Shown: positions 17,923 to 26,896, numbered from the stretch's first letter. The stretch: DNA of 64,000 nt from an uncultured Lentibacter sp. (GCF_937123735.1 NZ_CAKZKL010000033.1:1-64000); one strand, 5' to 3'. Notes: generated by a model from the sequence alone, not told the origin. Translations and numbers: made by a program.

Positions 17923-18944
17923 CAGACTGTCCTTGCGGCGGAAAGGCCCGCGCGGGCGAACTCGGGCACATAGGCCCCAAGGCGCTTGGCCTGCTCGGGG
18001 GAGGAGGCGTTGCCATCGAGCGCGCGTTTGAGCACGCCTTGCAGGATCGCGCCCATGCGAAAGAAGCAGAAGGCCAGGTAGAAGCCGAAACCGTCGATGC
18101 CGGCAAGGCCACGGCGGGCGCAATAGGCGGCGATGAATTCCTCATCCGACATGAGGCCATGCGCGGCGCGGTCCACCCCCGCAAGGCCGCGCCCTTCGGC
18201 CCCCTGCGGCATCGACCATTGCATGATCACGGCGGCCAGATCGGCGTAGGGGTGGCCGATGGTGCTGAGTTCCCAATCAAGCACGGCGGCGATGCGCGGC
18301 TCGGAAGGGGCGAAGAGCAGGTTGTCGATCCGGTAGTCGCCATGCACCAGCGTGCGCTGGCCGTCTTCGGCGGGAATGTTGCTTTGCAGCCAGTCTATGA
18401 GCGCTGTCATATCGGGGATGTCGGCGGTCTGGCTGGCCTCGTATTGCTTGGACCAGCGGCCGATCTGACGGGCATAGTAATTGCCTTCGGGGCCATAATC
18501 CGAGAGCCCCGCAGCGGCGATATCGACATCGTGGATCGCGGCGAGCACGCGGTTCATCTCGCTCATCACCGCGTGGCGCTCTGCGGGGGCAAGGTCTGGC
18601 AAGGTCGGCTCGGCAAAGACGCGGCCTTGCACCGCTTCCATGACGTAGAAGGCGGAGCCAATCACGCTGTCATCCTCGCAGAGCGCGTGCATCTGCGCGA
18701 CGGGGACGGCAGAGCCTGCCAGCGCCTTTTGCACACGAAACTCGCGCTCCACCGCATGGGCGGATTTGAGCAAAACCCCGGGCGGTTTGCGGCGCAGGAC
18801 ATAGTCGCGCGCGGGGGTTTTGAGAAGGTAGGTCGGGTTGGACTGGCCTTGAGAAAACTTTACCGCCTCAAGCGGGCCTGAGACTCCATCGACATGGGGG
18901 GTGAGCCATTTGGCAACGGCGTTGGTGTCGAGTGTGTTGGTCAT
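17922..18944 (-). CDS. Aminoglycoside-phosphotransferase-like kinase (ACAD10/11-type)
   Basis: This 340-residue protein-kinase-fold phosphotransferase has the catalytic loop LVHGDYRIDNLLF and the metal site LDWELSTIGHPYADLA. This branch resembles the kinase domain of ACAD10/11, which is associated with CoA-linked fatty acid and 4-hydroxy-acid breakdown, rather than antibiotic resistance. The start at 18944 (MTNTLDTNAVAKWL) follows GAGGG and lies seven bases after the phosphatase stop. The track's 18989 start is upstream of that stop. Confidence 0.84.
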   Translation of the reverse strand: MTNTLDTNAVAKWLTPHVDGVSGPLEAVKFSQGQSNPTYLLKTPARDYVLRRKPPGVLLKSAHAVEREFRVQKALAGSAVPVAQMHALCEDDSVIGSAFYVMEAVQGRVFAEPTLPDLAPAERHAVMSEMNRVLAAIHDVDIAAAGLSDYGPEGNYYARQIGRWSKQYEASQTADIPDMTALIDWLQSNIPAEDGQRTLVHGDYRIDNLLFAPSEPRIAAVLDWELSTIGHPYADLAAVIMQWSMPQGAEGRGLAGVDRAAHGLMSDEEFIAAYCARRGLAGIDGFGFYLAFCFFRMGAILQGVLKRALDGNASSPEQAKRLGAYVPEFARAGLSAARTV

Positions 18945-18951
18945 AGGGCCC

Positions 18952-19617
18952 TCAGCTATAGGTGAGAAGCCGCGCTTCATTGGCGGCATCTATGTGGGGA
19001 GTTTCGTTGAAGGTGCTCAGATGCTCGGCGCGCGGGGTGATGATGAGCCGGCTCACAGCGCAATTTTTGATCTGGAGTTGCAGGCGGATCATCGCATCCG
19101 CAGGCGCGCCCATGACCTCGCCCACGGTCTGCCCGATGGCACCGCCCGAGGAAACGACAAGCACGGTTTCATGGCCCTCGCCCATCGCCTCGGCGCGGGC
19201 GGCGCGCACGCGGGCTGTGAAGGCGGCGTAGCTTTCCGGCGGATCGGTGATCTCGCCGCGCTGCCACTCCAGCACGGTTTCGCGCAGGGCCTTGAAGTGC
19301 GCGCGCCTGTCGGTGTGCAGGTTGTGAGGGCGGGCGCGGCCCTTGAAGCGGGCTTCCAGCAACCCGCCAAAATCAAACTCGTTGAAGCCTGAAAGGATGC
19401 GGGGCGGGGCCGTGTGGCCGAGCGCTTCGTTGATGCCTTCCCAAGTCTCGGCATGACGGCGCTGTGCGCCGAGGCAGACCGCATCGGGGGCAATGCCAAG
19501 CGCTTTCAGAGCCTGACCGAGCGCGCGGGACTGCGCGTGGCCAAGCTCGGAGAGCTTGTCATAATCAGCCGCGCCAAAGCTGGCCTGGGCGTGGCGTATG
19601 AGGATGAGCTGGGCCAT
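18952..19617 (-). CDS. Histidine phosphatase family protein
   Basis: This 221-residue phosphoglycerate-mutase-like phosphatase has the N-terminal catalytic motif LILIRHAQASFG (RHG type, here RHA) and a later ETVLVVSSGGAIG segment, in which the second catalytic His is not obvious. It overlaps the MaoC stop by one base (TAATG) and lies directly before the kinase-like gene. Kinase and phosphatase as neighbours suggests a phosphorylated intermediate. The substrate is unknown. The apparent loss of the second His deserves an alignment. Confidence 0.78.
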   Translation of the reverse strand: MAQLILIRHAQASFGAADYDKLSELGHAQSRALGQALKALGIAPDAVCLGAQRRHAETWEGINEALGHTAPPRILSGFNEFDFGGLLEARFKGRARPHNLHTDRRAHFKALRETVLEWQRGEITDPPESYAAFTARVRAARAEAMGEGHETVLVVSSGGAIGQTVGEVMGAPADAMIRLQLQIKNCAVSRLIITPRAEHLSTFNETPHIDAANEARLLTYS

Positions 19618-20081
19618 TATGCGCCTTCCAGATAGCGCAGGCCGAGCCAGCGGGCGGCAAGCGCGGGCTTGTCCTGCCCCTCGATCTCGACCGTGACATC
19701 ATAGGTGAGCCTATAGCCGCCATCGGGCCGCGCGCTCAGCTCGGCCAGTGTAAAGCGGCCCCGCACGCGCGCGCCTGTGGGCACGGGGGAGAGAAAGCGG
19801 ATTTTGTCAAAGCCGTAGTTGACGCCCACGGCCTCGCCGGCAAGTGCCGGCATTTCATAGACCATGGCCGACAAGAGCGAGAGCGTGAGAAACCCGTGCG
19901 CTATGGTGGTGCCAAAGGGGCTGGCCGCGCCTGCGGCGGGGTCAAGGTGAATGGGTTGCCAGTCTTCTGTGATGTCGGCGAAAGCCTGGATGCGCTCATG
20001 GCTCATCTCATACCAGCGGCTCAGGCCGACCTCCTGGCCGACGCGTGCTTGCATGGCTTCAACTGTGAGCGCTTCGGCCAC
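19617..20081 (-). CDS. MaoC-like (R)-enoyl-CoA hydratase
   Basis: This 154-residue hotdog protein contains the hydratase-2 motif region ADITEDWQPIHLDPAAGAASPFGTTIAHGFLTLSLL, with the catalytic Asp (D of TEDW) and His (IHLD). It hydrates enoyl-CoA or acts in reverse. The start is GTG at 20081, overlapping the SDR stop as TAGTG. It sits between an SDR and a phosphatase in the coupled operon. Confidence 0.87.
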   Translation of the reverse strand: MAEALTVEAMQARVGQEVGLSRWYEMSHERIQAFADITEDWQPIHLDPAAGAASPFGTTIAHGFLTLSLLSAMVYEMPALAGEAVGVNYGFDKIRFLSPVPTGARVRGRFTLAELSARPDGGYRLTYDVTVEIEGQDKPALAARWLGLRYLEGA

Positions 20082-20902
20082 TAGAGATCCTCGTTGAAGA
20101 GCGAAATGGGCGCGGCAGACTGCATCCCGCCCGAGAGCGGCAGGATCGCCCCGCTGACATAGGCGCCGGCGCGCGAGCAGAGGAACTGCAAGGCGCCTGC
20201 GATGTCTTCGGGGCGGCCAACGCGGCCCAGCGGCACGCCTTTGGCCGACTGCGCGCGGCCTTCTTCTGTGCCAAGGGCGAAGTCTGTCATCTTGGAGGGG
20301 AAGGGGCCGGGGGCGATGGCGTTCACGGTGATGAACTCTGGTGCGAGATCATTGCTCAACACGCGGGTCATGTGGTGCACAGCGCCTTTGGAGACGGCGT
20401 AGGAATAGGTCGTTGTGCCTTTGGGAACCTCGCCCATGACAGAGCCGACATTGACCACGCGGGCGGGGTCTTCAAAGCTTGCCGTCTTGCGCAGGAGCGG
20501 CAGCAGTTCTTGCGTGAGGTGGAACATGCCCTGCACGTTGAGTTTGAGGAGCTTGTCCCAGGCATCGTAAGGATGCGCGCCCAGCGGCGCGCCCCAGGAG
20601 CGGCCTGCGTTGTTCATCAGGATATGGAGCGTGTCGGTGCGGGCCTCAACCTCGGCCACGAGCGCCATGATGCCTTCCTCTGTGGCGACATCGCCGCCGA
20701 AGCCCTCGGCTGTGCCTGAGTAGCCCTTGGCGTTGAGCTCGGCGGCCACGGCCTCGCAGGCGGCGGCCTTGCGCGAGGCGATGAGCACCCGCGCGCCTGC
20801 GGCCACAAGCCCCTCGGCGGCCATGCGGCCAATGCCTGTGGCCCCGCCTGTGACGAGCGCCACCTTGCCTGTGAGATCAAAGAGAGAAGAAGGGGTCATC
20901 AT
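20081..20902 (-). CDS. Short-chain dehydrogenase/reductase
   Basis: This 273-residue Rossmann protein has the cofactor motif TGGATGIGRMAAEG, the NNAG motif (MNNAGRSWGAP), the Ser/Tyr/Lys site (YSYAVSKGAVHH) and the family C-terminus (YVSGAILPLSGGM). It probably oxidises or reduces a hydroxyacyl or alcohol intermediate. The ATG at 20902 overlaps the ligase stop as ATGA; a second in-frame ATG follows at 20899. Confidence 0.88.
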   Translation of the reverse strand: MMTPSSLFDLTGKVALVTGGATGIGRMAAEGLVAAGARVLIASRKAAACEAVAAELNAKGYSGTAEGFGGDVATEEGIMALVAEVEARTDTLHILMNNAGRSWGAPLGAHPYDAWDKLLKLNVQGMFHLTQELLPLLRKTASFEDPARVVNVGSVMGEVPKGTTTYSYAVSKGAVHHMTRVLSNDLAPEFITVNAIAPGPFPSKMTDFALGTEEGRAQSAKGVPLGRVGRPEDIAGALQFLCSRAGAYVSGAILPLSGGMQSAAPISLFNEDL

Positions 20903-22533
20903 GTGCGCAGCTCCGGCAGTGTGTAATCTTCAAATTGTTTTCGTAAGGTGAGTTTGCTGACCTTGCCTGTGGCCGTGAGCGGCAGGGCCTCGACCCAGAG
21001 GACATCATCGGGCAGCTGCCATTTGGCGAAATGCTCGCTCATATGGGCGTGCAGCGCCTCAAGGCTCGGGCGCGCCTCACCGGCGGGCACGGCGACCAGC
21101 ACGGGGCGCTCATCCCACTTTGGGTGGGGGATGGCGATGACGGCGCAATTGGCGATGGCTTCGTGCGACATGGCGGTGTTTTCCAGATCAATCGAGCTGA
21201 TCCACTCGCCGCCCGATTTGACCAAATCCTTGGCGCGGTCCTGAATGCTGAGAAAGCCCTGCGGATCAATGCTGGCGATGTCGCCCGTGCCGAACCAGCC
21301 CTCGGAATCAAAGGCTGTGGCGCTGGCCTCTTCGTTGTTGAAATAGCCCGAGATGATGCCATTGCCGCGCACGAAAAGCTCGCCAGCGGCGACGCCATCA
21401 TGGGGCAGGCGGTTGCCATCTTCATCGTTGATCTTGAGATCAACGCCAAAGACGCGACGGCCCTGAAGCGATTTCTTGTCGATCTGCTCCTTGAAGCTCT
21501 TGGTCTTCACGGATTCAGGCATTTTGCCGTGGGTTCCGATCGGGCTCATCTCGGTCATGCCCCAAGCGTGAACGACATCGACCCCGAGCGTCTCGAAACC
21601 TTCGATCATGGAGCGCGGCGCAGCCGAGCCGCCCACGACGATTTCGGAAAAGCCCTCGGGCTTGCGGCCCTGCGCCTTGATTTCGCCCATCAAACCCAGC
21701 CAGACCGTGGGCACGCCCCAGGCGGAGAAGACCTGTTCGCTGTCCATGAGTTTGAACAGGCTGGGCCCATCAAGGGCCGCGCCCGGCATGACGAGCGAAT
21801 GCCCCATGAGCGGCGCGGCATAGGGCAGGCCCCAGGCGTTGACGTGAAACTGTGGCACGACCGGTAGGATTTTGGAGGCGGGCGGGTAGCCAGCACCGAG
21901 CACAAGCGAGACATAAAGCGCATGGAGCACTGTGGAGCGGTTGGAGTAGAGCGCGCCTTTGGGGTTGCCTGTTGTGCCGGAGGTGTAGCAAAGGCCGGCG
22001 GCGGTATTTTCATCAAACTCTGGCCAGGTGATGCTCTCTGGCTGGCCCGACAGCAACTCTTCATAGCAGAGCGCATTAAGCGTGTTTGCGGGCATATGCG
22101 CGCGGTCTGTCATCACCACATAGGTGAGGCCTTGGGGCAGTTGGTCTTTCACTGCCTCAAGCAGCGGCACGAAGGTCACATCGGTGAAGATCATCTTATC
22201 GGCGGCGTGGTTGACGATGTAGATGAGCTGCTCAGGCGAGAGGCGTGGGTTGATTGTGTGCACGACAGAGCCGATGCCCGAGACGGCATAGTAAAGCTCG
22301 AAATGGCGGTAGCCATTCCACGCCAGCGTTGCGACACGGTCGCCGAGCTGCACGCCCTGTGCTTGCAACGCATGGGCGAGCTGGGCTGTGCGCGCGGCGG
22401 TTTCGCGGTAGGTCTGGCGGTGAATGTCGCCTTCTGTGCGCACAGAGATGATTTCGGCATCGCCATGCGCCTCGGCGGCATAGTTCAGAATATCGCTGAT
22501 CAGCAGCGCTTGCTGCATCATCATGCCCTGCAT
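20899..22533 (-). CDS. Acyl-CoA synthetase (AMP-forming)
   Basis: This 544-residue ANL-superfamily ligase activates a carboxylic acid to its CoA thioester with ATP. The AMP-binding P-loop is CYTSGTTGNPKG (about 183), followed by HAWGMTEMSP and the hinge region with GDIASIDPQGFLSIQDRAKDL. A strong AGGGAGGAG ribosome-binding site lies just before the ATG at 22533. It is the first gene of the seven-gene coupled operon and lies 110 bases after the reductive dehalogenase stop, on the same strand. Its sequence resembles long-chain fatty acyl ligases, but aryl substrates cannot be excluded. Confidence 0.88.
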   Translation of the reverse strand: MQGMMMQQALLISDILNYAAEAHGDAEIISVRTEGDIHRQTYRETAARTAQLAHALQAQGVQLGDRVATLAWNGYRHFELYYAVSGIGSVVHTINPRLSPEQLIYIVNHAADKMIFTDVTFVPLLEAVKDQLPQGLTYVVMTDRAHMPANTLNALCYEELLSGQPESITWPEFDENTAAGLCYTSGTTGNPKGALYSNRSTVLHALYVSLVLGAGYPPASKILPVVPQFHVNAWGLPYAAPLMGHSLVMPGAALDGPSLFKLMDSEQVFSAWGVPTVWLGLMGEIKAQGRKPEGFSEIVVGGSAAPRSMIEGFETLGVDVVHAWGMTEMSPIGTHGKMPESVKTKSFKEQIDKKSLQGRRVFGVDLKINDEDGNRLPHDGVAAGELFVRGNGIISGYFNNEEASATAFDSEGWFGTGDIASIDPQGFLSIQDRAKDLVKSGGEWISSIDLENTAMSHEAIANCAVIAIPHPKWDERPVLVAVPAGEARPSLEALHAHMSEHFAKWQLPDDVLWVEALPLTATGKVSKLTLRKQFEDYTLPELRT

Positions 22534-22643
22534 GTGGGCTCCTCCCTTTTGGTGCGTTTTGTCACGCTTTTGAGAGAGCCTAACCTTGGCAGGGATCAGA
22601 CTCCAAGCCTGTTTCGCTTCTGGCGGGCTTTGACGTTGCGGCG

Positions 22644-25600
22644 CTAGAGGGCGATCTCAAGAACCCCTCCGGCTTTGGCCGCGCGGGACCGGCAGAGGAT
22701 GACCTCGCTTTCGCGCTGTTTGGCGGAAAGCACAAAGTCGCGGTGCTCCACCTCGCCGGCGATCAGCCCGCATTTGCACACGCCGCAAAGGCCATCGGAG
22801 CATTTGACATCAATCGCGATGCCATTGGCTTGCAAGACATCGGTGGCGATTTCATCGGCGGCGACGGGCAGCAAGCGGCCATCACGCAGCTTGAGCGTGA
22901 AAGCGTGGTTCACATAGTCGGGCTGCTCGGGGAGGGAGAAATACTCTAGATGCCGCGCCTCTTCGGGGAAGCCAGCGGCTATTGCGGCCTCGATGACCCC
23001 GTCCATGTAGCGGGTGGGGCCGCAGGTGTAGACATGTTGGCCTTCTTGGTAGCCCGCAAGAATGCTGGAGAGGTCGGCGCGGGAGCCTTCATCAGAGAAG
23101 TGATAATGCACTTTATCAGCCCAGGGCATAGCGGCGAGATCGGCCAGATAGCCCGCCGAGGCGCGCGAGGCGCAGGAATAGTGCAGTGCAAAGTCACGCC
23201 CCAGTGCGTGAAGGCGGTGGGCGAAGGCGATCATCGGGGTGACGCCGATACCGCCGCCCATGAGATAAGTTTTGCTGGCGGTCTCATTCAGCTCGAAGTG
23301 GTTGATCGGATAGGAGACGAAAACCTTGCGCCCCTCGGTAAAGATACGGTGCATAAGGGCAGAGCCGCCACGGCCCTCATCCTCGCGCAGCACGCCGATC
23401 TGATATTTGCTGCGGTCGGCAGGGTCGCCCGACATGGAGTATTGGCGCAAAAACTCGGGGGAGACGAGAATATCAAGATGCGCGCCTGCGCGCCATTCGG
23501 GCAGGGGCGTGCCATCGTCGGTGCTGAACTCGTATTTGGTGACCGTCGCTGTCATAGCCTCGGCCTTGGTGAGCGTGAGGCGCATGACGGGGGAGGCGGT
23601 GTCGTTTGTGTAGCGGTGCACGACCGACATATCGCCCGCTGCGATACGCTTTCTATACTCCCCTGCCGTGACGAGCGCCTGATAGGCGCGGATGCCTGCT
23701 TCGCGGTCCATCGGGAATGGGTAGGGGTAGGGGTGTGGCGCAAGGGGCGCGGGGTAGACGGCCAGCGTCTGGTCTTCATGTTTCAGGTCAAGGTCGCGTT
23801 GCAGATCGCGGCGGTTGACCTCATGGGGGGTGGGGCGGTAGCTGCCATCGTCCTGAAGCTCGATATCCCACCACCATTTTTTCACATCATTCAGCCCGCC
23901 GTTGCCGAGCATGTCGTCAAGCTTGGCCAGGGGCTTGGCGAGCTTGGGGATGTTTGACGCGGCCCAGCGGAAGGGGGCTTCAGCAAACAGCCCTTCAAGG
24001 TTCCACGGGCAGGTTTTCATGCAGCGGCCACACATGGCGCCGCCTTTTGTTGTGACGCGGTAGGTGGTGCATTTCTGGCTGTCGGATTTCCAGATTTCAT
24101 AGCCGTTGAACATGCGCTTTGGTCCGGCGGTTATGGCGCCTGCGGGGCATTCGCGCGCGCATTTGTTGCAGGCTTCGCAAAAGGCTTGCAGGCCAAAATC
24201 AATCGGCTTGTCATGGGCGATTGGCATATCTGTTGTCACCACGCCCGATTTGAGGCGCGGGCCAAGATAGGGATTGAGGATCACCTCGCCGATGCGGCTC
24301 ACCTCGCCCAGCCCGGACAGCAGAAGAAGGGGGGGCTGAAGCACCTCCCCATCCATCACCGTGTGGGCCTTGGCCTTGTAACCAAGGTTGCGGATATGCT
24401 GCGCAATCACCCCGCCAAGAAGCGAGAAGCGCAAATAGGCGCGCATGGATTGGGCCACGGCGATCCAGTCATCGCCTGAAGAGCCTTCGGTGGTGGAATA
24501 GCCCTGATCAATGATCATCGAAATGGCTTGGTCATGCTGCGGGATGATCTTTTCGCCGGTGGCGTCATGGCTATACCATGTCCAGTCGGGGCAGCGGGAA
24601 AGCCCCACGGCATCGACGCTGAGAAAATAGCTCGCCGCCTTGATATTGGCGGCGTTGCGCGCGGCGTCAGAGGGCTTGGGGCCAGCGGCGCTTTCGCCAT
24701 CTTGCAAGAGCACAAACGCCCCGAGCGCGCGGCGCTGGGCGCTGCTGGGGGCAGCCTTGCGCACATAGTAGCCGCCCTTGGCCGCCTCTTGCAGGGCTTT
24801 GCCCATGTCACCGAACTGGGCGCGCGCGAACATATCGGTGCGCTTGGGCACACGGGCAACGCGGGCCGCGTCGATATAGGTCGTCGGGTTTTCCACGCGT
24901 TTGAGCCGCTCGAAAGGATGCGCGCCCATGGCATAGTCGCGCCGCGCGTAAGCGTCGCGGTTGAGCGCAGATTTGGCATGGCCGAGGCCAAGCCACCAGC
25001 CGGGGGCGAACTTCGCCTGATCGGACCAGGGCGCGAGCGGCTTGTCATGGGCGATGGGCATGTCTGTGCTTACGGCGGCAAGGCCGAAGCGCGTGCCAAG
25101 CCAGGGGGCGTGGGCCTTGCCCTCTTCAACAGAGCAGAGGCCCGCAGCAACGGCGAGTTGGCCAAGGTCAAACTCTGTGCTGGTTTCGGTGTGCGCGCGG
25201 GCGGAGAAGCCCAGAAGGCGGATATAGTTGGCCAGAACCGTGGCCGTTTCGGCCCCCAAAAGAGCGGCGCGCTGGGCCTGGGCATCCATGATCCAGTCGC
25301 TGCCGGACTCATCTGCGCGCGGGTCGCGGTTGTATTCGACCAAGAACACAAGGCAGCTCTTGTGGCCCGAAATCTCGCCCAGAGGCGCGCTCATGCTGTC
25401 GCGCAGATCGGCCATGATGAGATCAATGCCAGACGCGAGCGTCTTTGTCTGGCGGGTCTTGAGCGCCTCGGCAAGGCGAGCGATATCGGGGTTGTGGCGC
25501 GGCTCTGGCAGCCATGCACAGGCGGGCAAAGGCCCTGCGCCGACCATCGACATATCGTTGAAATAGGCGAAAGATTTGAGATGCTCGGCGCGCGCGATCG

Positions 25601-25844
25601 GGCAATCGGGGATGCCTGCGCGGGATTTGTTCACAAAGCCGTCGCGGATGGCGTCAAGCATGGCGGCGAACTCGCCCATGGCGTTGACGATGCTTTCGGG
25701 GTGCTCCGGACGCGCGTAGCTGAGCGGGGCGCGGGGCGTGAGGCCAGCAAGGCTTGGCAAAGCCTCAAGGCGGGCGAGCTTTTCCAGAGGGTAGCTGCCC
25801 AAGTGAAGCGGGCGGTTTTTGTCGGAAAAGAACCTGAGGCCCAT
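22644..25844 (-). CDS. Self-sufficient catabolic reductive dehalogenase fused to a flavin/[2Fe-2S] reductase
   Basis: This 1066-residue protein has no Tat signal, so it is probably cytoplasmic. Residues about 1-300 and 300-560 are two related halves; TDMPIAHDKP occurs in both, near 257 and 535. The second half resembles the cobalamin domain of catabolic reductive dehalogenases. Two [4Fe-4S] sites follow: C556-x2-C-x2-C-x3-CP and C592-x12-C605-x2-C608-x3-C612. The C-terminal part is a phthalate-dioxygenase-reductase type module with flavin motif RQYSMSG (about 797), nucleotide motif GGGIGVTPM (about 860) and plant-type [2Fe-2S] motif CSDGLCGVCKC (about 1013). Tyr470, Lys532 and Arg596 have the same spacing I recall for the active site of the Nitratireductor enzyme (426/488/552). 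BhbA-type enzymes have this fusion and work aerobically with NAD(P)H. The substrate is not shown by sequence. Confidence 0.9.
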   Translation of the reverse strand: MGLRFFSDKNRPLHLGSYPLEKLARLEALPSLAGLTPRAPLSYARPEHPESIVNAMGEFAAMLDAIRDGFVNKSRAGIPDCPIARAEHLKSFAYFNDMSMVGAGPLPACAWLPEPRHNPDIARLAEALKTRQTKTLASGIDLIMADLRDSMSAPLGEISGHKSCLVFLVEYNRDPRADESGSDWIMDAQAQRAALLGAETATVLANYIRLLGFSARAHTETSTEFDLGQLAVAAGLCSVEEGKAHAPWLGTRFGLAAVSTDMPIAHDKPLAPWSDQAKFAPGWWLGLGHAKSALNRDAYARRDYAMGAHPFERLKRVENPTTYIDAARVARVPKRTDMFARAQFGDMGKALQEAAKGGYYVRKAAPSSAQRRALGAFVLLQDGESAAGPKPSDAARNAANIKAASYFLSVDAVGLSRCPDWTWYSHDATGEKIIPQHDQAISMIIDQGYSTTEGSSGDDWIAVAQSMRAYLRFSLLGGVIAQHIRNLGYKAKAHTVMDGEVLQPPLLLLSGLGEVSRIGEVILNPYLGPRLKSGVVTTDMPIAHDKPIDFGLQAFCEACNKCARECPAGAITAGPKRMFNGYEIWKSDSQKCTTYRVTTKGGAMCGRCMKTCPWNLEGLFAEAPFRWAASNIPKLAKPLAKLDDMLGNGGLNDVKKWWWDIELQDDGSYRPTPHEVNRRDLQRDLDLKHEDQTLAVYPAPLAPHPYPYPFPMDREAGIRAYQALVTAGEYRKRIAAGDMSVVHRYTNDTASPVMRLTLTKAEAMTATVTKYEFSTDDGTPLPEWRAGAHLDILVSPEFLRQYSMSGDPADRSKYQIGVLREDEGRGGSALMHRIFTEGRKVFVSYPINHFELNETASKTYLMGGGIGVTPMIAFAHRLHALGRDFALHYSCASRASAGYLADLAAMPWADKVHYHFSDEGSRADLSSILAGYQEGQHVYTCGPTRYMDGVIEAAIAAGFPEEARHLEYFSLPEQPDYVNHAFTLKLRDGRLLPVAADEIATDVLQANGIAIDVKCSDGLCGVCKCGLIAGEVEHRDFVLSAKQRESEVILCRSRAAKAGGVLEIAL

Positions 25845-25957
25845 GGGTTGCGTGCTCCCTCTGCTGCGCGCCTGAGCTTGCGCCGAATTCTTGGGGGATT
25901 CAATTCCTCATCAAAACCTGTGATAGAAGAGCCAAGATAGCCCAAAGGAATCAGCCC

Positions 25958-26896
25958 ATGCCCCTTTCGCCCGACCATATCCCCGCCGATCTTTTGCCCG
26001 TGATGGAGGCGCTGACCCGTGTGGGCCGCGAAGTGGCCGGCATTATTGCGCGTGGGCCGCTGGGCGACTCGCTCTCTGCGGAAGTGGGCGAGAACAGCGA
26101 TGGCGACGGGCAGAAGGCGCTGGATGTGATGGCGGACGAGATGTTTGAAGCCGCGCTGCGCGACACGGCGGTGCGCTACTATGCTTCTGAAGAGCAGGAG
26201 GGCGTGCTGGAGCTTGGCGCGGGCAAATATGCGCTGGCGATTGACCCGCTGGATGGCTCTTCCAACATTGATGTGAATGTCTCGATCGGGACGATTTTTT
26301 CGATTTTTGAGGCGAAGGACGGCGCTGAGGAAAGCTTCTTGCGCCCTGCCAGCGAGCAGGTGGCGGGGGGCTATATTGTCTTCGGTCCGCAGACGGGCAT
26401 GGCAGTGACCTTTGGGGACGGCGTGCTGATCTATGCGATGGACCCTGCCACGGGGGAGTTTGTGCTCGTGGAGACGGGCAAGCAGATCCCTGAGACGACG
26501 AAGGAATATGCGATCAACGCCAGCAACCGCCGCCACTGGGTGCGCGGCGCAAAGGCCTATGTGGAAGAATGCGAAGCGGGCGAGACGGGGGCCAAGGGCA
26601 AGAATATGAACATGCGCTGGGTGGCAAGCCTTGTGGCGGAGACCCACCGGATTCTGACGCGCGGCGGCGTGTTCCTCTACCCTGCGGATGCGCGCAAGGG
26701 CTATGAAAACGGGCGCTTGCGGATGCTCTATGAATGTGCGCCGATTGCGTTTTTGATCGAGCAGGCCGGCGGGCAGGCGCACGACGGGATGACGCGGATT
26801 CTGAATAAGAGCGCGCCTGAATTGCACGCGCGCACGCCGCTGATTTTTGGCTCTCGCGAGGAAGTTAAGCGGGTGCGGGAGCATTACGAGAGCTGA
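25958..26896 (+). CDS. fbp: Class I fructose-1,6-bisphosphatase
   Basis: This 312-residue enzyme hydrolyses fructose 1,6-bisphosphate to fructose 6-phosphate. It shows ENSDGDGQKALDVMAD, the metal and substrate motif IDPLDGSSNIDVNVSIGTIFSIF and the C-terminal LRMLYECAPIAFLIEQAGG. It is divergent from the reductive dehalogenase gene across 113 bases and is the first of an fbp-fba-rpe group. These enzymes serve gluconeogenesis, and the Calvin cycle when RuBisCO is present. No RuBisCO or phosphoribulokinase lies in this window. Confidence 0.93.
   Translation: MPLSPDHIPADLLPVMEALTRVGREVAGIIARGPLGDSLSAEVGENSDGDGQKALDVMADEMFEAALRDTAVRYYASEEQEGVLELGAGKYALAIDPLDGSSNIDVNVSIGTIFSIFEAKDGAEESFLRPASEQVAGGYIVFGPQTGMAVTFGDGVLIYAMDPATGEFVLVETGKQIPETTKEYAINASNRRHWVRGAKAYVEECEAGETGAKGKNMNMRWVASLVAETHRILTRGGVFLYPADARKGYENGRLRMLYECAPIAFLIEQAGGQAHDGMTRILNKSAPELHARTPLIFGSREEVKRVREHYES

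Noticed and set aside
17922-18944. Aminoglycoside resistance gene
   Set aside because: The kinase fold is of the ACAD10/11-like branch and is embedded in a CoA-metabolism operon, so antibiotic resistance is not supported.
24528-25940. 470-residue plus-strand ORF opposite the reductive dehalogenase gene
   Set aside because: Antisense shadow. The minus-strand frame has complete motifs over 1066 residues and this one has none.
25631-26884. 417-residue minus-strand ORF spanning the rdhA start and fbp
   Set aside because: It crosses a divergent promoter region and lies opposite a clear FBPase gene.
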